Notes under the pieces: generated by a model
Seen by the model: only the letters and a program-made list of their open reading frames with translations
Database searches by the model: none
Told to the model about the DNA's origin: nothing
Source of the DNA: Hydractinia symbiolongicarpus
Taxonomy: Eukaryota; Cnidaria; Hydrozoa; Anthoathecata; Hydractiniidae
NCBI RefSeq assembly: GCF_029227915.1
Contig: NC_079879.1
Coordinates: 16,862,001 to 16,926,000, forward strand
Length of the DNA: 64,000 nt
Reading direction: 5' to 3'
Translations under genes and position numbers: made by a program
Shown here: one piece after another, positions 50,867 to 63,300 of the stretch
How the letters are laid out: each line of letters starts with the position of its first letter
Position numbering within the stretch: position 1 is the first letter of the stretch

Positions 50867-51980
50867 ATAAAACTCTCTTGCCTGGCCCCTTCGTCGGTGG
50901 TAACCAGATCTTACACAAGAAATCCAGCCATGCAGTTCTTAACTAATGCGGAGGTGAATGCCAATGAAGCACGGATGAAGCAAGTCTGCAAAACTGCACT
51001 TACAGGCGGAATAGATATTTTATCATGGATTTAATTGTAGATAATTTCTTCAATTGACAAAACAATTGGAAGCCATAGCAAGCCTGAATTTAATGGATTT
51101 TTTCTTTATGCCTGTAAAAACGAAACCCATGTGAGGTACAACTTTTTTTGAAGTCCTAAGCCACGTGGATAAAGATTTTTTTTAATTTAAAAACAAAGCA
51201 TAATTTTGCCTATTTGCTTGTGATGACCTGAAAAGTAAACAATAAATATAAAAATGACAATATAGTCATGCATACTATTTCGGACATGTAGAAAAGGAAG
51301 TTAAGATTGAGGAAGTCGCTATACAAGTAGACGCTCGATAATCGTTTTTGGGGTTTACGATTTAAAACTTCCCCCACTTTCTTACCGCAAAATTAATGCG
51401 CAACAAAAAATAACCTCGGAACCCGTATCGCACGCGTAACATTCTTTGCACGTACCGCGTATCTCTCAAGGCATCCGATCACAGCAAACACAAACAACAC
51501 CAATGTAACAGAGTGAATCTATCAAATCTGACATCTTTAAACAAAACATCAGTATACCAGGTTGACATGATAACAAAGAATTATATAAAAACTATTTTAA
51601 AAAGTGAATGTGCAAGAACTATCTCAGTAAAATATATAAAAAACAAAAGATAATGGCATATAAAAGACAAGGCTCAAAAAGTAAATTTATAAACTGAAAG
51701 TGCTCTTGCTGAAAAGCAGCATTAAGATATAAATTAGGGGTTGTGCTCAAAGCATTTTAAATAAATGTAAGTTATAAAATAGGAGTTGGGCATTAAGAAA
51801 ATCCAAAGTTGAGAAACTTTTAGGGTGAACCTAAGATGTTAAGTGTATAATTACCAACTTAAAAGTAAGACTTAGCAAAAGATGAGTAAGTAAAGGTAAG
51901 TATGGGTAAGTAAGGATAAAGTAAATTGTTTAAGTTTTAGCACAGTTTAATAGTAAATTAAAATTAACTGTAATCTTCTA
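50867..51980. other. Non-coding, nothing recognised
   Basis: No motif-bearing frame. A purine-rich stretch 'gtaagtaaaggtaagtatgggtaag...' lies near 51890-51920. It probably includes the 3' end of the hAT element that follows. Confidence 0.4.
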
Positions 51981-51984
51981 GGAT

Positions 51985-54900
51985 CTAGGGCAAAGATATT
52001 AAGTACATCATCTACCTTTGGAATAACTTCTTGTTGAATGTACATTAAGGAAAGGCCATTAAGACGATCTTCTGTCATGGTACTACGGCAATAATCTTTT
52101 AAACGTCTCAATGATGGAAAACTTCTTTCACATTCACATGAAGTGATAGGGATGGTAGCAAGAATGCGAATAACAACATTGATATTAGTAAATAGAGACA
52201 GGTTTATTGACTTTAAAGTTTGAGCAATGGTTTCAGGTCTTGTTCCCTGATAATCTAAAGAAAACTTTTCCCACAGCTCTAACTCAGACTACAGAGCAAG
52301 AGGATTTGGCATGTCAGATTTGTAAGAATCTACAAACCTTTTGAATTTACTCTTCCAATCTTTGTTGGAGTAAACCATTGAAACTACTTTGGCTGGTACA
52401 ATGCACAATCCATTATACACTACAAAGTTTTCAAAATCAAACCTCGAGTTAAGTTCACTGTTTAAATGGTCCAAGATTGGTATGGTTAAGACTTTTTTAT
52501 AATAATCCTTTGGATTGGTAGCAGGTTGGTTGTCCCTCTTAATGTTTGCCTTCTGATAACCCGTTTCTTTTTCTCCTCAACTCCTACACTTTCCGCAACA
52601 TCTAATGCCTCCTTGTACCATGAGTTGTGAAAAAAATCTACATTGTTCCTGCAACTCATAGTTGTATTTTTCAAATTAGTAATGTATTGAACATTATCAG
52701 CAATGTCAATACTTCTACTTTGAAGCAAAGTTGTAACACCATGTGTTAGTGCCAAAACATTTTTGGTCACAACAACAGATACAATGAACTCAAAGGTAGA
52801 AATTTCATTAAAAAAAGAGTGTGCTTTGGTGGCAGTTCCATTATTGACAATTTCATTTAAATTAACTGTCATATCATCAAGGGTCACATAAATTGCAACA
52901 AAGTTATAGAAAAACTTCCATGCCATGATACGCTCAATCCACCGTGTTCGGCAGACATCTTTAAGTTTAGACTTATCAGAATTAGAACAATATTGGATGA
53001 CATTTTTTTCAGGGAACTGTTGCCTTTTTTGTGAAAAGTTAAAGAAGTAGGAAATTTCTTTAATTTTGTTAATAGCATTTCTTACTAGTGTGATGGAACA
53101 AGATTTAGCAACACAAAGGTTTAAACGGTGGCTATGACAATGAACATAAATAGCCTTTTTGTTAACTGACAGAAGACCAGCTGATAAACCATTTAAATGT
53201 CCAGCAACATTACCAGCCCCATCATAACCCTGACCCCTGCAATTACTGAAATCTAGATTTATATTTTGCAGTGCAGACAACATAAGCTGAGCTATAAATC
53301 TGCACCAGTTAAACGGTCTTTACAATGAAGAAATTTAAGAAAATCTTCCTCGATATTTTTACTTTCTAAAAAAAGTTGTTCCTTATTAGAACAATCAAAA
53401 GTTCATCAGGCAGGACAGAGAAAAATTTATTCTTCCTAATTTCAGAAACAATTTTATTAGTTATTACTAGTGGTTTTGGAAATATATGTGCGTTTTTAGG
53501 GCATTTTGATAAATGCTCTTTCAAATCAGTATCACCACCTCGCACTCGAAAATTCAGCAATTGCCAGTTCTCCCTACTGAATATTCCCCTGGAGGTGGAT
53601 GATACTTAACATCATCACGATGTTGATGGCATTTGTAATGGGAATCAGTTTCGGTTTTCTAATACAGCAGTTTTCCTTTGGTTGTCAATTAAGACATCAA
53701 TTAGTTGGGATTTACCTTCAACAGCATTTATCAGTGAGGTAAAAGCAACTATGATATCACTATGTATGCCATTGCGAACATTTTCATGACGCTTGAAAGC
53801 AGCACATGCATCAGGCCAATATGTTAAAGGCGCATAATCAACCTTATCGAAAAAAATTAACATATACATTTTTTATATTTATTTCAGAGTTCAGACGGAG
53901 TTATGACTTTTCTGAAAATTTGAGGATATGAAACCTAATAGAAATGGAAATAATGGTACTTCAATATCTTGAATTTATTGTTGTTTTTTTCCCAGCCGCC
54001 ATATTTAACGATCTTTTTGATCTCTTAATTCTCGTCTAACAAGCGGAGAGTCGTAAAATGTTTGTGTGAAACCATAGGTAAACAAACGGTATTATCTTTA
54101 AATGAGCACTGAGATGGAGTTCGATAAAATCAGCATTATGGTAGGCTCCGTTCATGCTGTTCTTTTTGGCTTGTTTTTCTTTGTAAAAACATGGCATCAA
54201 AAAATGGACAGAAATTTTGGTTCTGATAAAAACATCCGTACCACTTTCTCTACTTAGATTTAATTTTCTTCTAATCTATTCACCATTGTTTTTGGAGACC
54301 AGACAAAATAAAACAGAAAGACGAAATCACAGCATTGCCTCGTGGTTATTATGATAATTAATGCTTCTCACACTCTTTCTTTTTTTATTAGCATGACCGG
54401 GATTATTATAAGCCCAAAAACCCAAAGGGGGGGATGCTCATTGTGGTAGTTTAAGAAAGTTGAAGCACTATGGAGATAATTAAATTTAGTGCATGAAAGG
54501 GGAAATTCTGAAAATTTAGGTATTCTAATTGGCTAGATCTAATAGCGTCTCCATAAGGAAACGACTAACTGCTTGAACAAAGGAAAATAATCAAAAAGTA
54601 AGACAGCTAGCGAGGCGAAGCCGCCTTCAGAAACAACAACAAGAAGTGGTCAGTGTTGCAAAGAAGTTTGATTTGACTAAGTTAAAACGTTTAAATAATA
54701 AAGAATAATGCAGAAACTTCGATTGATTTATCATGTTCCGAACTTTTATTCATTTATAAAAGCATTATGATGGAAACACAGCTACAGATGCTCTCCCTCA
54801 TTCATTATTTTTGCTCTAATGGCATGAATCCAGCAAACATGTGATCGATTTTGCCGTGCGTTTATTATCGCATGATTCGTGCAATGAAATGCAATGGCGG

Positions 54901-55441
54901 TTCTGTAGGGGAAGAGAAATTGGGGTGAGTTTGTATTTCTATGAAACATTTGAACATTTTCTGGTTGTCAGTTTTCAATATAATTTTCAGGATAATGTTT
55001 TCTTATGTATATATCTTTCAATTTTTACAATAAAATAGGCACCTCTAAAAAAAGTTGCCTGTCTCCAAATAAAACACAAGGAAGACAGTATGCACCATCT
55101 TGACTTAGAGAATAACATAGCCAAATGACTTAAGCCATTCCCAACGAAAACTTCTAGATTTTTTTTTTTGGAAAAACAAAATTGTCATCACATTTGTGAA
55201 CATTTTTTATCAAATTATATAATTCTTCTGGCCTAAGACCTTTACATTTGTCCCTATATCCGGCAACATCCCACTCATTTATTGAAGAAGTGAGAAGAGA
55301 TGAGCTACCTGGTTTTGATGATGATTCTGAGAAAAATGAAGGGAATAATAAAGGCTTTTGGGACAAAAAGAATACATGGGAAAGAAAGATTAGCAGGGGA
55401 AATAAGAGTAGAAGAATTTTTTTCAAAAACTTGGCTAGCAT
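51985..55441 (-). pseudogene. hAT-superfamily (ZMYM/DUF4371-type) transposase pseudogene
   Basis: Minus-strand order: 'NEWDVAGYRDKCKGL' to 'DDNFVFPKK' (55160-55300, N-terminal), 'YWPDACAAFKRHENV' (53645-53869), 'LLNFRVRGGDTDLKEHL' and 'NKFFSVLPDE' (53366-53560), then the long frame 52486-53283 with 'GQGYDGAGNVAGHLNGLSAG' (a catalytic Asp), 'YVHCHSHRLNLCV' and 'RWIERIMAWKFF'. The C-terminal dimerisation part includes 'CECERSFPSLRRLK' and 'RLNGLSLMYI' near 52030-52150. Stops and frameshifts separate the blocks, and 53880-55150 between the first two is an intron or insertion with no coding. ZMYM1-like proteins are domesticated relatives, but the decay argues for a dead transposon. Confidence 0.82.
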
Positions 55442-55449
55442 CGACCTTT

Positions 55450-56690
55450 TTGAATGTTTACATTTTCCGCGAAAAGCCCTTTCGGCTTTAACAATTGCGT
55501 GACAGGCAAAAAGATGCAGGCACTAGGTGAATTGAGGTCCTTTTTAGTCTGTTTCTTCGCGCGAAGGTATCATTACGACTTCATATGAATATATGTCAAT
55601 CAGAAGTTATCTATTTACACTTGATAATAGTTTAAAGCCTCGAAAATATTTCCGTAGAAAGAAATGGGCTGAAAAAGACCTTTCTTCAGCAAGCTTTCGC
55701 ATCTTTCTGCCTGCCACGCAGTTGTTAGAGCCTGAAGGGCTTACCGCGAAAAATGTAAACATTCAAAAAGGCCTATTGGAAATAGAAATGGAATTCGTTA
55801 TACTATTTTTAGAATTATACGTAGTTGAACTTTTTATTGAATCAGTACTATTTATTTTAGTTATCAGCAAACTTTTTTGTGTGGACATACTTTTTACTTT
55901 AGGTAATATAAGCTTATCGCTGCATTTATCGGTCCAAAATGATAGCTTTGCTTGTACTTTATCACTAGCAAAACCCACGGTTTTAATTTTTTAAGTTTTT
56001 TTTCATTGGAAAATGATTTACGCTTACTACTATGATTTAACAAACGTATGCAGGGAACAAAATAGTTTGGTTTATAATTTTCACCTGGTCTGGATTCATA
56101 ACCATGCATAACATAACACTATGTCAGAAGCTATGTTTTCATTGGGGATTCAAGGTTGAACTTTCTCCGCAAACAATAACTTATAACATGTTTCACCGCA
56201 ATCTGGGTATGCTACATTTATATTGTGATTAATGACAGTAGAAAGGCCAAGTATGTCAATAAGACCTGCCAATCTACCGTTTTTGCAATTATACAGAGCT
56301 TGAAATTGCACTAACTCTGTAAGTGAAGAACCATGGGGGTAATCTTTACCATGGGGGTAATCTTATAGCCAAGGACATATCAAATACTTGCTTGAAATTC
56401 TTAAAAAGTTGGTTATTATTTATTTGTTCTTGTTCAAAAATAAAGTATAGAAGGGGATGCGTAGAATAAAACTCAGCATAAATAAACAACTCTAAAGAAG
56501 TAAGTAAACCTTGAATCATGGCACAATGAATTATCACCTGGCAACATTAACGATACTGAGTTGTATAAGCAGTTTCCACTTGTGTCAGAGCTGAAACAAG
56601 AAAAACAAAGCCAATCTGAATCCTGTGCCTAGCTATAGTAATACATGGTAGTGGCTATGTTATGACACAACTACGGATACCAGCCCAACA
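55450..56690. other. Unassigned stretch
   Basis: An open frame at 55593-55994 (plus) with hydrophobic segments has no recognisable motif. A 17-bp tandem duplication 'accatgggggtaatctt' occurs at about 56330-56363. No gene assigned. Confidence 0.35.
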
Positions 56691-56754
56691 TTGGACGCGG
56701 GACTGGCCCGTATTTAGACAGGCCGGCCCGTCAAAAGACGGGTCGGTGCGTTCG

Positions 56755-57733
56755 CAATCGGGATGGCCATTACTGGTGAACATATCGGTAATGATAGAGA
56801 GAGATCACTCCTCTCCCTTCCGCCACGTCTTGGAGGTTTGAAGGATGTTATCGAACAGCAAATGAAGAATATGAAAATTCCTGCCAGGTCACGCTCCATC
56901 TAAAGAACATGATCCTAGACACACAGGTAGAAGATGGCAAGACGAAATCAGCGATCAAGGCAGAACGGAGAAAAAAGCAACAAGCTAAGCTCGACAGCCT
57001 ACGAGAAGAAATGGTGGATGCCGAAAAACGTTTGAACGACACCAACCTTGAAAGTGGCGTTTCGAACTGGCTGACAACACTACCCCTGAAAGAGTGGGGC
57101 TACGATCTGAATAAACAGCAGTTTTGGGATGCAATCAGAATAAAGTATAACTGGAACCTCGAGCGACTCCCGACAGAATGCGTATGTGGTGAAATATTCG
57201 ACCTTTGCCATGCCTTGTCTTGTAAAAAAGGGGGCATGGTCACCCTGCGACACAACGAACTGCGTGACATCACCGCCTCACTCTTAAAAGAAATCTGTCA
57301 TGACGTAAAGAAGGAGCCAATGCTGATTGAGGTCAACGGAGAGGGTCTTCAAGAGAGAACAGCAAACATCCAGAAGGAAGCACGTCTTGACATCAGTGCT
57401 CTCGGTTTCTGGACGCCTTGCCAAAGAGTATTCTTTGACGTAATGGTTTTTAACCTACACGCTCAGAGGTACAGGCGTTCAGAAATTAAGAGATGCTTTC
57501 AGATGAACGAAAGAGAGAAGAAGCGACAGTACAACGAACGGGTGTTGCAAATCGAGAATGGTACGTTCACACCACTGGTGTTCGCTGCGAATGGTGCAAT
57601 GGCAAAAGAATGCAAGACCTTCTACAATCGGTTAGCTGATATGATTGCAGAAAAACGCAGCATTTCAAATTCGGTTGCAACCAATGTCATAAGAACGAAA
57701 ATCAGCTTTTCGCTCATTGCATCTCAACATTGA
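56755..57733 (+). CDS. Retroelement ORF fragment: zinc motif plus restriction-like endonuclease domain
   Basis: The open frame 56909-57733 (274 residues) starts in a Lys/Glu-rich coiled coil, then 'SNWLTTLPLKEWGYDLNKQQ', a CxC...HxxxC motif 'ECVCGEIFDLCHALSCKKGG', 'TLRHNELRDITASLL', 'ARLDISALGFW' and 'VFFDVMVFN'. The CCHC, RHN and D...DV pattern matches the C-terminal restriction-like endonuclease of some retroelements (R2/R4/Dong-type inference). Just upstream, in another frame, 'SLPPRLGGLKDV' (56790-56840) fits the region before it, so a deletion has removed the middle. No RT domain is present. Codon composition is GC-richer than the surroundings, suggesting a recent insertion. Confidence 0.65.
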
Positions 57734-57949
57734 GATGCATTCGAGGATCAAGATCACCGAGAAATGCGAACAATAACATAGAAAAATTTGAACTCGCTAA
57801 CAACGCGACAATTCATCAAGAGTGATGGAGTAAGAAAAAAAAAACATCAAGTATTTTGTATATGTGAGATAACAACCTAATTTATGTATAACACAGTTAA
57901 TGTTAATAAAATAGTGTTCAAACCTAAAAAACAAAAAAATAAAAAAAAA

Positions 57950-58350
57950 TCGGGATGGCCCATCTATTGACAGGCCCGGCCCAACTTTGGACAAATGTAT
58001 GCAAACACGTCTTAAGTTGGTACAGGCCCAACTATTGACGAAGGAATCTCTTGCTTATAAAAGTCGTATCATCAGCTGGGACAAACTTAACTGTACACAA
58101 AGGTCTCTTGCAATTTTAGAAAATGTGTCATAAGATGGGACAGGCCCAACTATTAACAACAATTCCCATGCTTTTAAAAGACTGTGTCATAGGATCGGAC
58201 AGGCCCAACTATTGACACTTTTTAGAAACAGTCACAACATGGGTCAGTTTGAAGACTCCCAGACCTAAAGTTGAGCCTTGATGGGAACCACACTGTTTCA
58301 AATTTTAAAAAAATTGAAGACAGGTCTATCCCAACTGTGGACAAACGCAG
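57950..58350. repeat. Degenerate tandem repeat, 'acaggcccaactattgac' units
   Basis: Units of about 60-115 bp containing 'gggacaggcccaactattgac' recur at about 57965, 58020, 58140, 58198 and 58320. A related 'cgggatggcc' sequence lies on the other side of the retroelement ORF at 56757-56766, so the ORF may have inserted into, or been flanked by, this array. Confidence 0.75.
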
Positions 58351-58523
58351 TGTCTATAGGAGAGGAGAAAAGAAAACAAAAAATATGGGAAGGAAAATAA
58401 ATCATGAATTCTCTAAATATAATCTATTACAAATATAGATAAAGTAATGAGCAACACAAATACAATGTCATATTTTTTTTCCTTTAAAATTGAACAAAAA
58501 CAGACATAAATTTACAAATATTA

Positions 58524-58640
58524 GTACCACAGTCGGTAGGACGTACGACTTATTTCCAAGTGGTTGTGGGTTTGATCCCCACATAACGCTGTTGTCCAGT
58601 TGGGCAAGAATTTCAAAAAAGATTTCTGTAGCTCAAATGG
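58524..58640 (+). repeat. Possible tRNA-derived SINE head
   Basis: Contains an A-box-like 'cagtcggtaggacgt' and, 30 bp on, a perfect T-arm: stem GTGGG / CCCAC around loop TTTGATC (58567-58583), which also fits a B box. The anticodon arm is weak (ACTT / AAGT) and there is no matching acceptor stem, so a functional tRNA is unlikely. Confidence 0.45.
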
Positions 58641-59378
58641 GAGCTTAAGGACTCTGCTTGAAACTGGTGATACTGATCACATAAAATATAAATTAACTTA
58701 TAATATTTCTTCAAATCATAGTCATAATCTTTCTGTTTCTTGAATATATAACAAAATATTTCAATCATGGATTCCCCAGCTAAAATGATTTTCGCTCTCA
58801 AGTTACGTAATAGGGCAAGTTGCAAGAATTCCATCAAAGAATATATTGAAAATTAAACAGCAAAACAGCTTAAACAACAGCTTAGCTATAGCTACCTGTG
58901 AATATATATAATATGAAATTACACTGAGCTAGCTAAATGTTATATTTTGATATCTAAATCATAATTATTAAGAGAGTCATTATGCACACAAACATCTCCA
59001 ATCATTCAACAAGAAAGTCTGTAACAGCTTTTTAAAATGCGTTCGCAGATATGGTCTTGCACCAAGAATTGCCAAGTAGTGTTGTTTTTGCTACCCACAA
59101 CAATCTTAAAATGCATAACTCGATTTAATCTCAGCTAGCCATATACAACAATACCTCCGCAAAAGTTGCAGTAGTTCAGTTTTTTCACTTTATTGGAGTT
59201 AGTTACGTTACGTTAAATACAAGGTCTTGAAGTATGCAAACATCTTTTGGAGCAACTATAGAATTCCACCTGCCGAAATTTAGGGATTAATAGAGCCAAC
59301 GGACAACGGTTCTGACTTGACTAGACTCGATGTTTCATTCTACGCAGCTGATATAGAAATTAAATTAAACATTTAACA
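58641..59378. other. Non-coding, nothing recognised
   Basis: AT-rich; the open frame at 58613-58837 (minus) has no motif. Confidence 0.4.
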
Positions 59379-59712
59379 GCCTACACAGCCTACGCAGCCT
59401 AAACAGAAATCCAATTAAACATTTAACAGCCTACGCAGCCTACACAGCCTACGCAGCCTACACAGCCTACCCACCCTACACAGCGTACCCACCGTACACA
59501 GAAATTCAATTAAACATTAAACAGCCTACACAGCCTACGCAGCTTAAACAGAAATCCAATGAAACATTTAACAGCCTACGCACCCTACACAGGCTATGCA
59601 GCCTAAACAGAAATCCAATTAAACATTTAACAACCTACGCAGCCTACACCGCATACGCAACCTAAACAGAAATCCAATTAAACTTTTAACAGCCTACACA
59701 GCTACACAGCAT
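59379..59712. repeat. Minisatellite with nested 10-bp subunits
   Basis: About six higher-order units of 50-110 bp. Each starts 'cagaaatccaattaaacatt' and continues as a run of 'cagcctac(a/g)' 10-bp subunits of variable number. Spacers are not unique, so it is not a CRISPR array. Confidence 0.92.
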
Positions 59713-60055
59713 TTAGTATTAAACTGTTAGAGTTCTTTCACTTCACATACTGAAAACACAAATAAATACTTATTCGTTAACAAATTAACAAATGCTGCCA
59801 GGATATATATATATATCATCCAATTTTTTATTCTCGAAAATAATTTTATTTGTGTAATTCACATTTACTGATGTTCTGCATACCATTTTTAGAGAAATGT
59901 GTAGTGGCTTCTACTAATTAAGGACTAAATATTTAAAATTTGAGTCTGAAATGTTGAAAATAATTTGTTCAAATAAATCATTGTCTTTATAACAATACCG
60001 CCACATGAATTCTCCAAGATATAAATTGAACAAATGTTTTCTTGTACCAAATGAA

Positions 60056-60442
60056 GGCAGCGGTTTTGACGGGCCATTGCTGACGTCAGCAAAATTTTTA
60101 AATCTTTATATCCTCTTAACCGTTCAACAATAGCACATGATAATATATTTTTCTCGTCAGCGTTTCAATCTCTGCACATTACAGGAAACAAATAAACTAA
60201 GTTTCGGCAATTTTTTTTGTATATGCAATGCTGACGTCAGCAAAAATCTAAAATAACCTATTTTTTCCATTGCCCTTCTGCCTAAGTGGATTTCTCCACG
60301 GGCCTTATCGACTAAAAATTTTTTATATAATATCTATATTATAATGCCCGTATACGTCTGTCTGTCCGTCCGTCTGTCACGCAAAATGGTAGCTTAGCTG
60401 CGACGGGCGAACCCGTAGATTTTTCCACGGGCTAACGACTAG
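60056..60442 (+). mobile_element. Helitron-like repeats, two adjacent 3' ends
   Basis: 60056-60315 matches the repeats at 10432-10795 and 17445-17930 ('tgctgacgtcagcaaaa' blocks) and ends with hairpin 'gtggatttctccac' then CTAA (60312-60315). A second short element with 'cgtctgtctgtccgtccgtctgtcacgc' ends at 60439-60442 with hairpin 'cccgtagatttttccacggg', then CTAG before T. Both fit the Helitron 3' rule. No RepHel coding. Confidence 0.6.
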
Positions 60443-61040
60443 TTTTATATAATATTTTATATAATATTTTATATAATATATTATCGACTAAAAAAATTTG
60501 GAAATATTATATAATATAAAGCTATAATGCTATAGTGTGTCTGTTTGTCTGTGACAGGCAAAGTGGATATGTTTATTTTCCTTTGATGTAGCCGAAAAAG
60601 TTGTGTCTTATTTGTTATATTTTATGACGCTACGGCGCCGCATCAATAACACTGCTGCTTTAACGCCAATACCCTATATTAAATTAATGATCTATAAGAT
60701 CAACGCAACGGGTATACAAATTTCGAAAGAAAATTTTTTGCGAAGCAATTGTGTTTATGAAGTCAACTTTTATCATTCTCGGCTCATATCACATCAACAA
60801 CATTCGTTTAGTAACAAATACATTGGGAAAAAAAGCTTTGCTAAGAACAACAGTCAAGCCAATTATTAACATTACACAGGATCTAAAAAAGAACACACTG
60901 AGAGCGAAGCGAAATTGTGAAGCACGTTTGCTACACGCGAGGTATACCAAGAGAATTATTGAGATTCTCAAAATTTCGATAGAAAAAAAATTATATAAAA
61001 TCAGCGTAAAGAAATAGGACTGATATTTTTGCACATAAAG

Positions 61041-62752
61041 CTAGGGTATTTTTTTTCTAATAAAACAAATATTGACAAAAAGTTTGATGGATTTTCCTGT
61101 ACCAGCGTTTGTGTATGAAATTATAGTGCCAAGTGATTGTTCTAGCAAATTATGTAATAATTCCAGATATTCATTGGCCATTATTTGTCGAAAGCGTCTG
61201 GTTGTTGTCTGCTTATAAACACGGATGCTTATAATTCTTCCTGGTGTTAACAAGATTGATTTCATGTCTGTTGATGGTTCAGTTTTTGTTGCAATTTTTT
61301 TCCTTGTAACAAATCCGATACAAACTAGATGATGATTTAAAGGATTTTTAATTTATATACAGTCATTATTTAAAATGTTAGTTAAACTATGTAGTTCTAA
61401 ATAAAAAAATTGGTAGTTACTTACTGTTTGGAAAGCATGTTTTTGTTCTTCCAAGCTTTCAACAAAATTCATTGCTTTTTTTATTGTTTCAGATGAAATG
61501 GCTTCCGGTAGTGTTTGAATGACGCCTTTTTGTTTTTAAAATAAATTTTCCATAACATGTATGGCAACTGCAACCTTAGGTATGATGCCACATTTCCTTG
61601 ATGTAACTGTTGGTTTACCGCATTGTATGTTTTCATTTAAATCATTTAAATACTCATATTCCATGCTGTTAAAGAGACTAAATGAATGAAAAGAAGTGAA
61701 ACGATGTTAAATATGATATCCTATTGTATAAAGATATATAATAACATTAACTTAGAAACTTAAGACTCAAAAACGAAACAGTATCGTTGATAATAGAACT
61801 TAAAATCAGCGATAAATCTTTGCAACAAATTATTAGGAAATTATTCCTGTGTGAATAAAAAAAACATACCGAGTAGCGTCATTTTCGAGATAAAATATTT
61901 TTTCGTTGTCTCTATCAAGCATTGATGTTAAATCATTTAATAAATCTTCAATTCCAAAATTGTAATGTTTTAGATCGTTTTTGGCGGTTAATTGGTCTTC
62001 AGGAAAAAGTCTGAAAGGCTTTGGTATGGAAATTATGAATCTATCGAGAAAACCATTTTGATTATCTAATTTAGCCAACAAGCTAGCCATAGATTTTATT
62101 TGCGTAGCACCTGCATTTAAAGAGTGTAATATTAAATATTTTCGCAATAAAAACAAAAAGCCTTTAATATATGACATACAAAAAAATTTTAATGGCTATT
62201 AATTAAAGTTATATAGACACGGGAAAGAATAAACCATTAAATACGAAGGAAATTTTAAAGTTACTAGGAAAATATAAAGAACGACGTGTGCAGTAAAAAA
62301 TACCTAATATACAAAACGCTAAGTCTTTATTTAGTATGCGTTGATTTTGTGTGCTGTATGTCAAAGTGATTGATTCGCCACTGCATAGTTTGCAGATTGT
62401 TTCTATGTCACCTATATTAAAGAAGTGTGTAATCAATAAAATGTAAGATGAGGCTGTCATTTCCCTTTTATTTAAATACTATTTCCTTTAAAATATTCTA
62501 TTTAATCATTTAAAGCAATAGGTTTATGGCAGAAATTTAACATTAAAATAAACATCTGACCTGTATAGTTTTCATCTTGTTTGAACATTTTCATAATGTA
62601 TTCTGTGATTTCCTGGTTTACAATAAATGTGCCAAAATTTTGTGTTAAAAATTTTGTCAATCCACTGCTGGTTGTAGAGGAGATAATTAATTTTCGGATA
62701 GATTCATTAGTAATTGAATCGTTGACAGCTATTTTTATTGCCGGAGATTTAC
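61041..62752 (-). pseudogene. DUF3987-like (YfjI helicase-related) spliced gene, 5'-truncated
   Basis: Exons by eye: 62561-62752 ('GKSPAIKIAVND', 'FIVNQEITEYIMKMFKQDEN'), 62304-62411 ('GDIETICKLCSGESITLTYS', 'LNKDLAFCILG'), 61870-62110 ('LDNQNGFLDRFIISIPKPFR'), 61425-61665 ('GKPTVTSRKCGIIPKVAVAI', with an in-frame TAA near 61541) and 61041-61324 ('MKSILLTPGRIISIRVYK'). The first exon opens inside a Walker-A-like G-K-S, so the upstream exon with the rest of the P-loop is missing, where a Helitron-like end begins at 62812. Exons 1-4 join in phase; the last does not join exon 4 cleanly. Similarity to DUF3987 is by recalled motif order, not a search. Confidence 0.55.
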
Positions 62753-62811
62753 CTAAAATTGTCAGTTCCAGATATAATGAGACGGAAGTAAATGTGTATT
62801 TTATATATATA

Positions 62812-63300
62812 CTAGCCGAATTTCCGTGGAAGAATCCACCGTATTTCTCATTTCAAAAAGCAAACAATACAGCAGTGCGAATTTTACAGTCTGCAATTAT
62901 TATATAAATGACAAAAAAATTGAAGGTGTCCAACAACTGCAGTATATATGTGATACTTCAAATCTAAATCTACTAAAATTACTTGCTCTGACCCTCTGAC
63001 AAATACGAAAATTATTCGGTAAGAAGTTTACCAACGCATTTCAAAGAATATCTCACTAAATGTCTTCATGAAATGCATGTAAGGGATGCCAAACAAACAC
63101 ATAGAGCATGGTAATTTGAATTTTTAAAATCACAACCCAACCTCGGCCCTTTGTCTCTTTTTTATAACGGGACGGAAAAAAGAGAGAATAAGCTGTGGGA
63201 TCGAGGTTGCTCACAGTCTGCGTTATTTTATATTTATACTCGTTGAAACCAAAACGTTGAAAATATAAGCACGTGCAATAAAAAAATTAATAAATAGAAA
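62812..63300 (-). mobile_element. Helitron-like 3' end on the minus strand
   Basis: Reading minus, hairpin GTGGA-ttct-TCCAC (62826-62839) is followed by CTAG (62812-62815) and then T. A decayed second copy of the hairpin is at 63605-63620. The 5' end is unknown. Confidence 0.5.

Noticed and set aside
55593-55994. 133-residue frame with hydrophobic segments, possible membrane protein
   Set aside because: No family motif, AT-rich T-heavy codons explain the hydrophobicity, and no splice or context support.
59379-59712. CRISPR-like array
   Set aside because: Repeats are contiguous and spacers are themselves repeats; the genome is eukaryotic.
60603-61017. Two overlapping plus-strand frames near the DUF3987-like gene
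   Set aside because: No motif; lysine- and isoleucine-rich reading of AT-rich DNA, close to Helitron-like ends.
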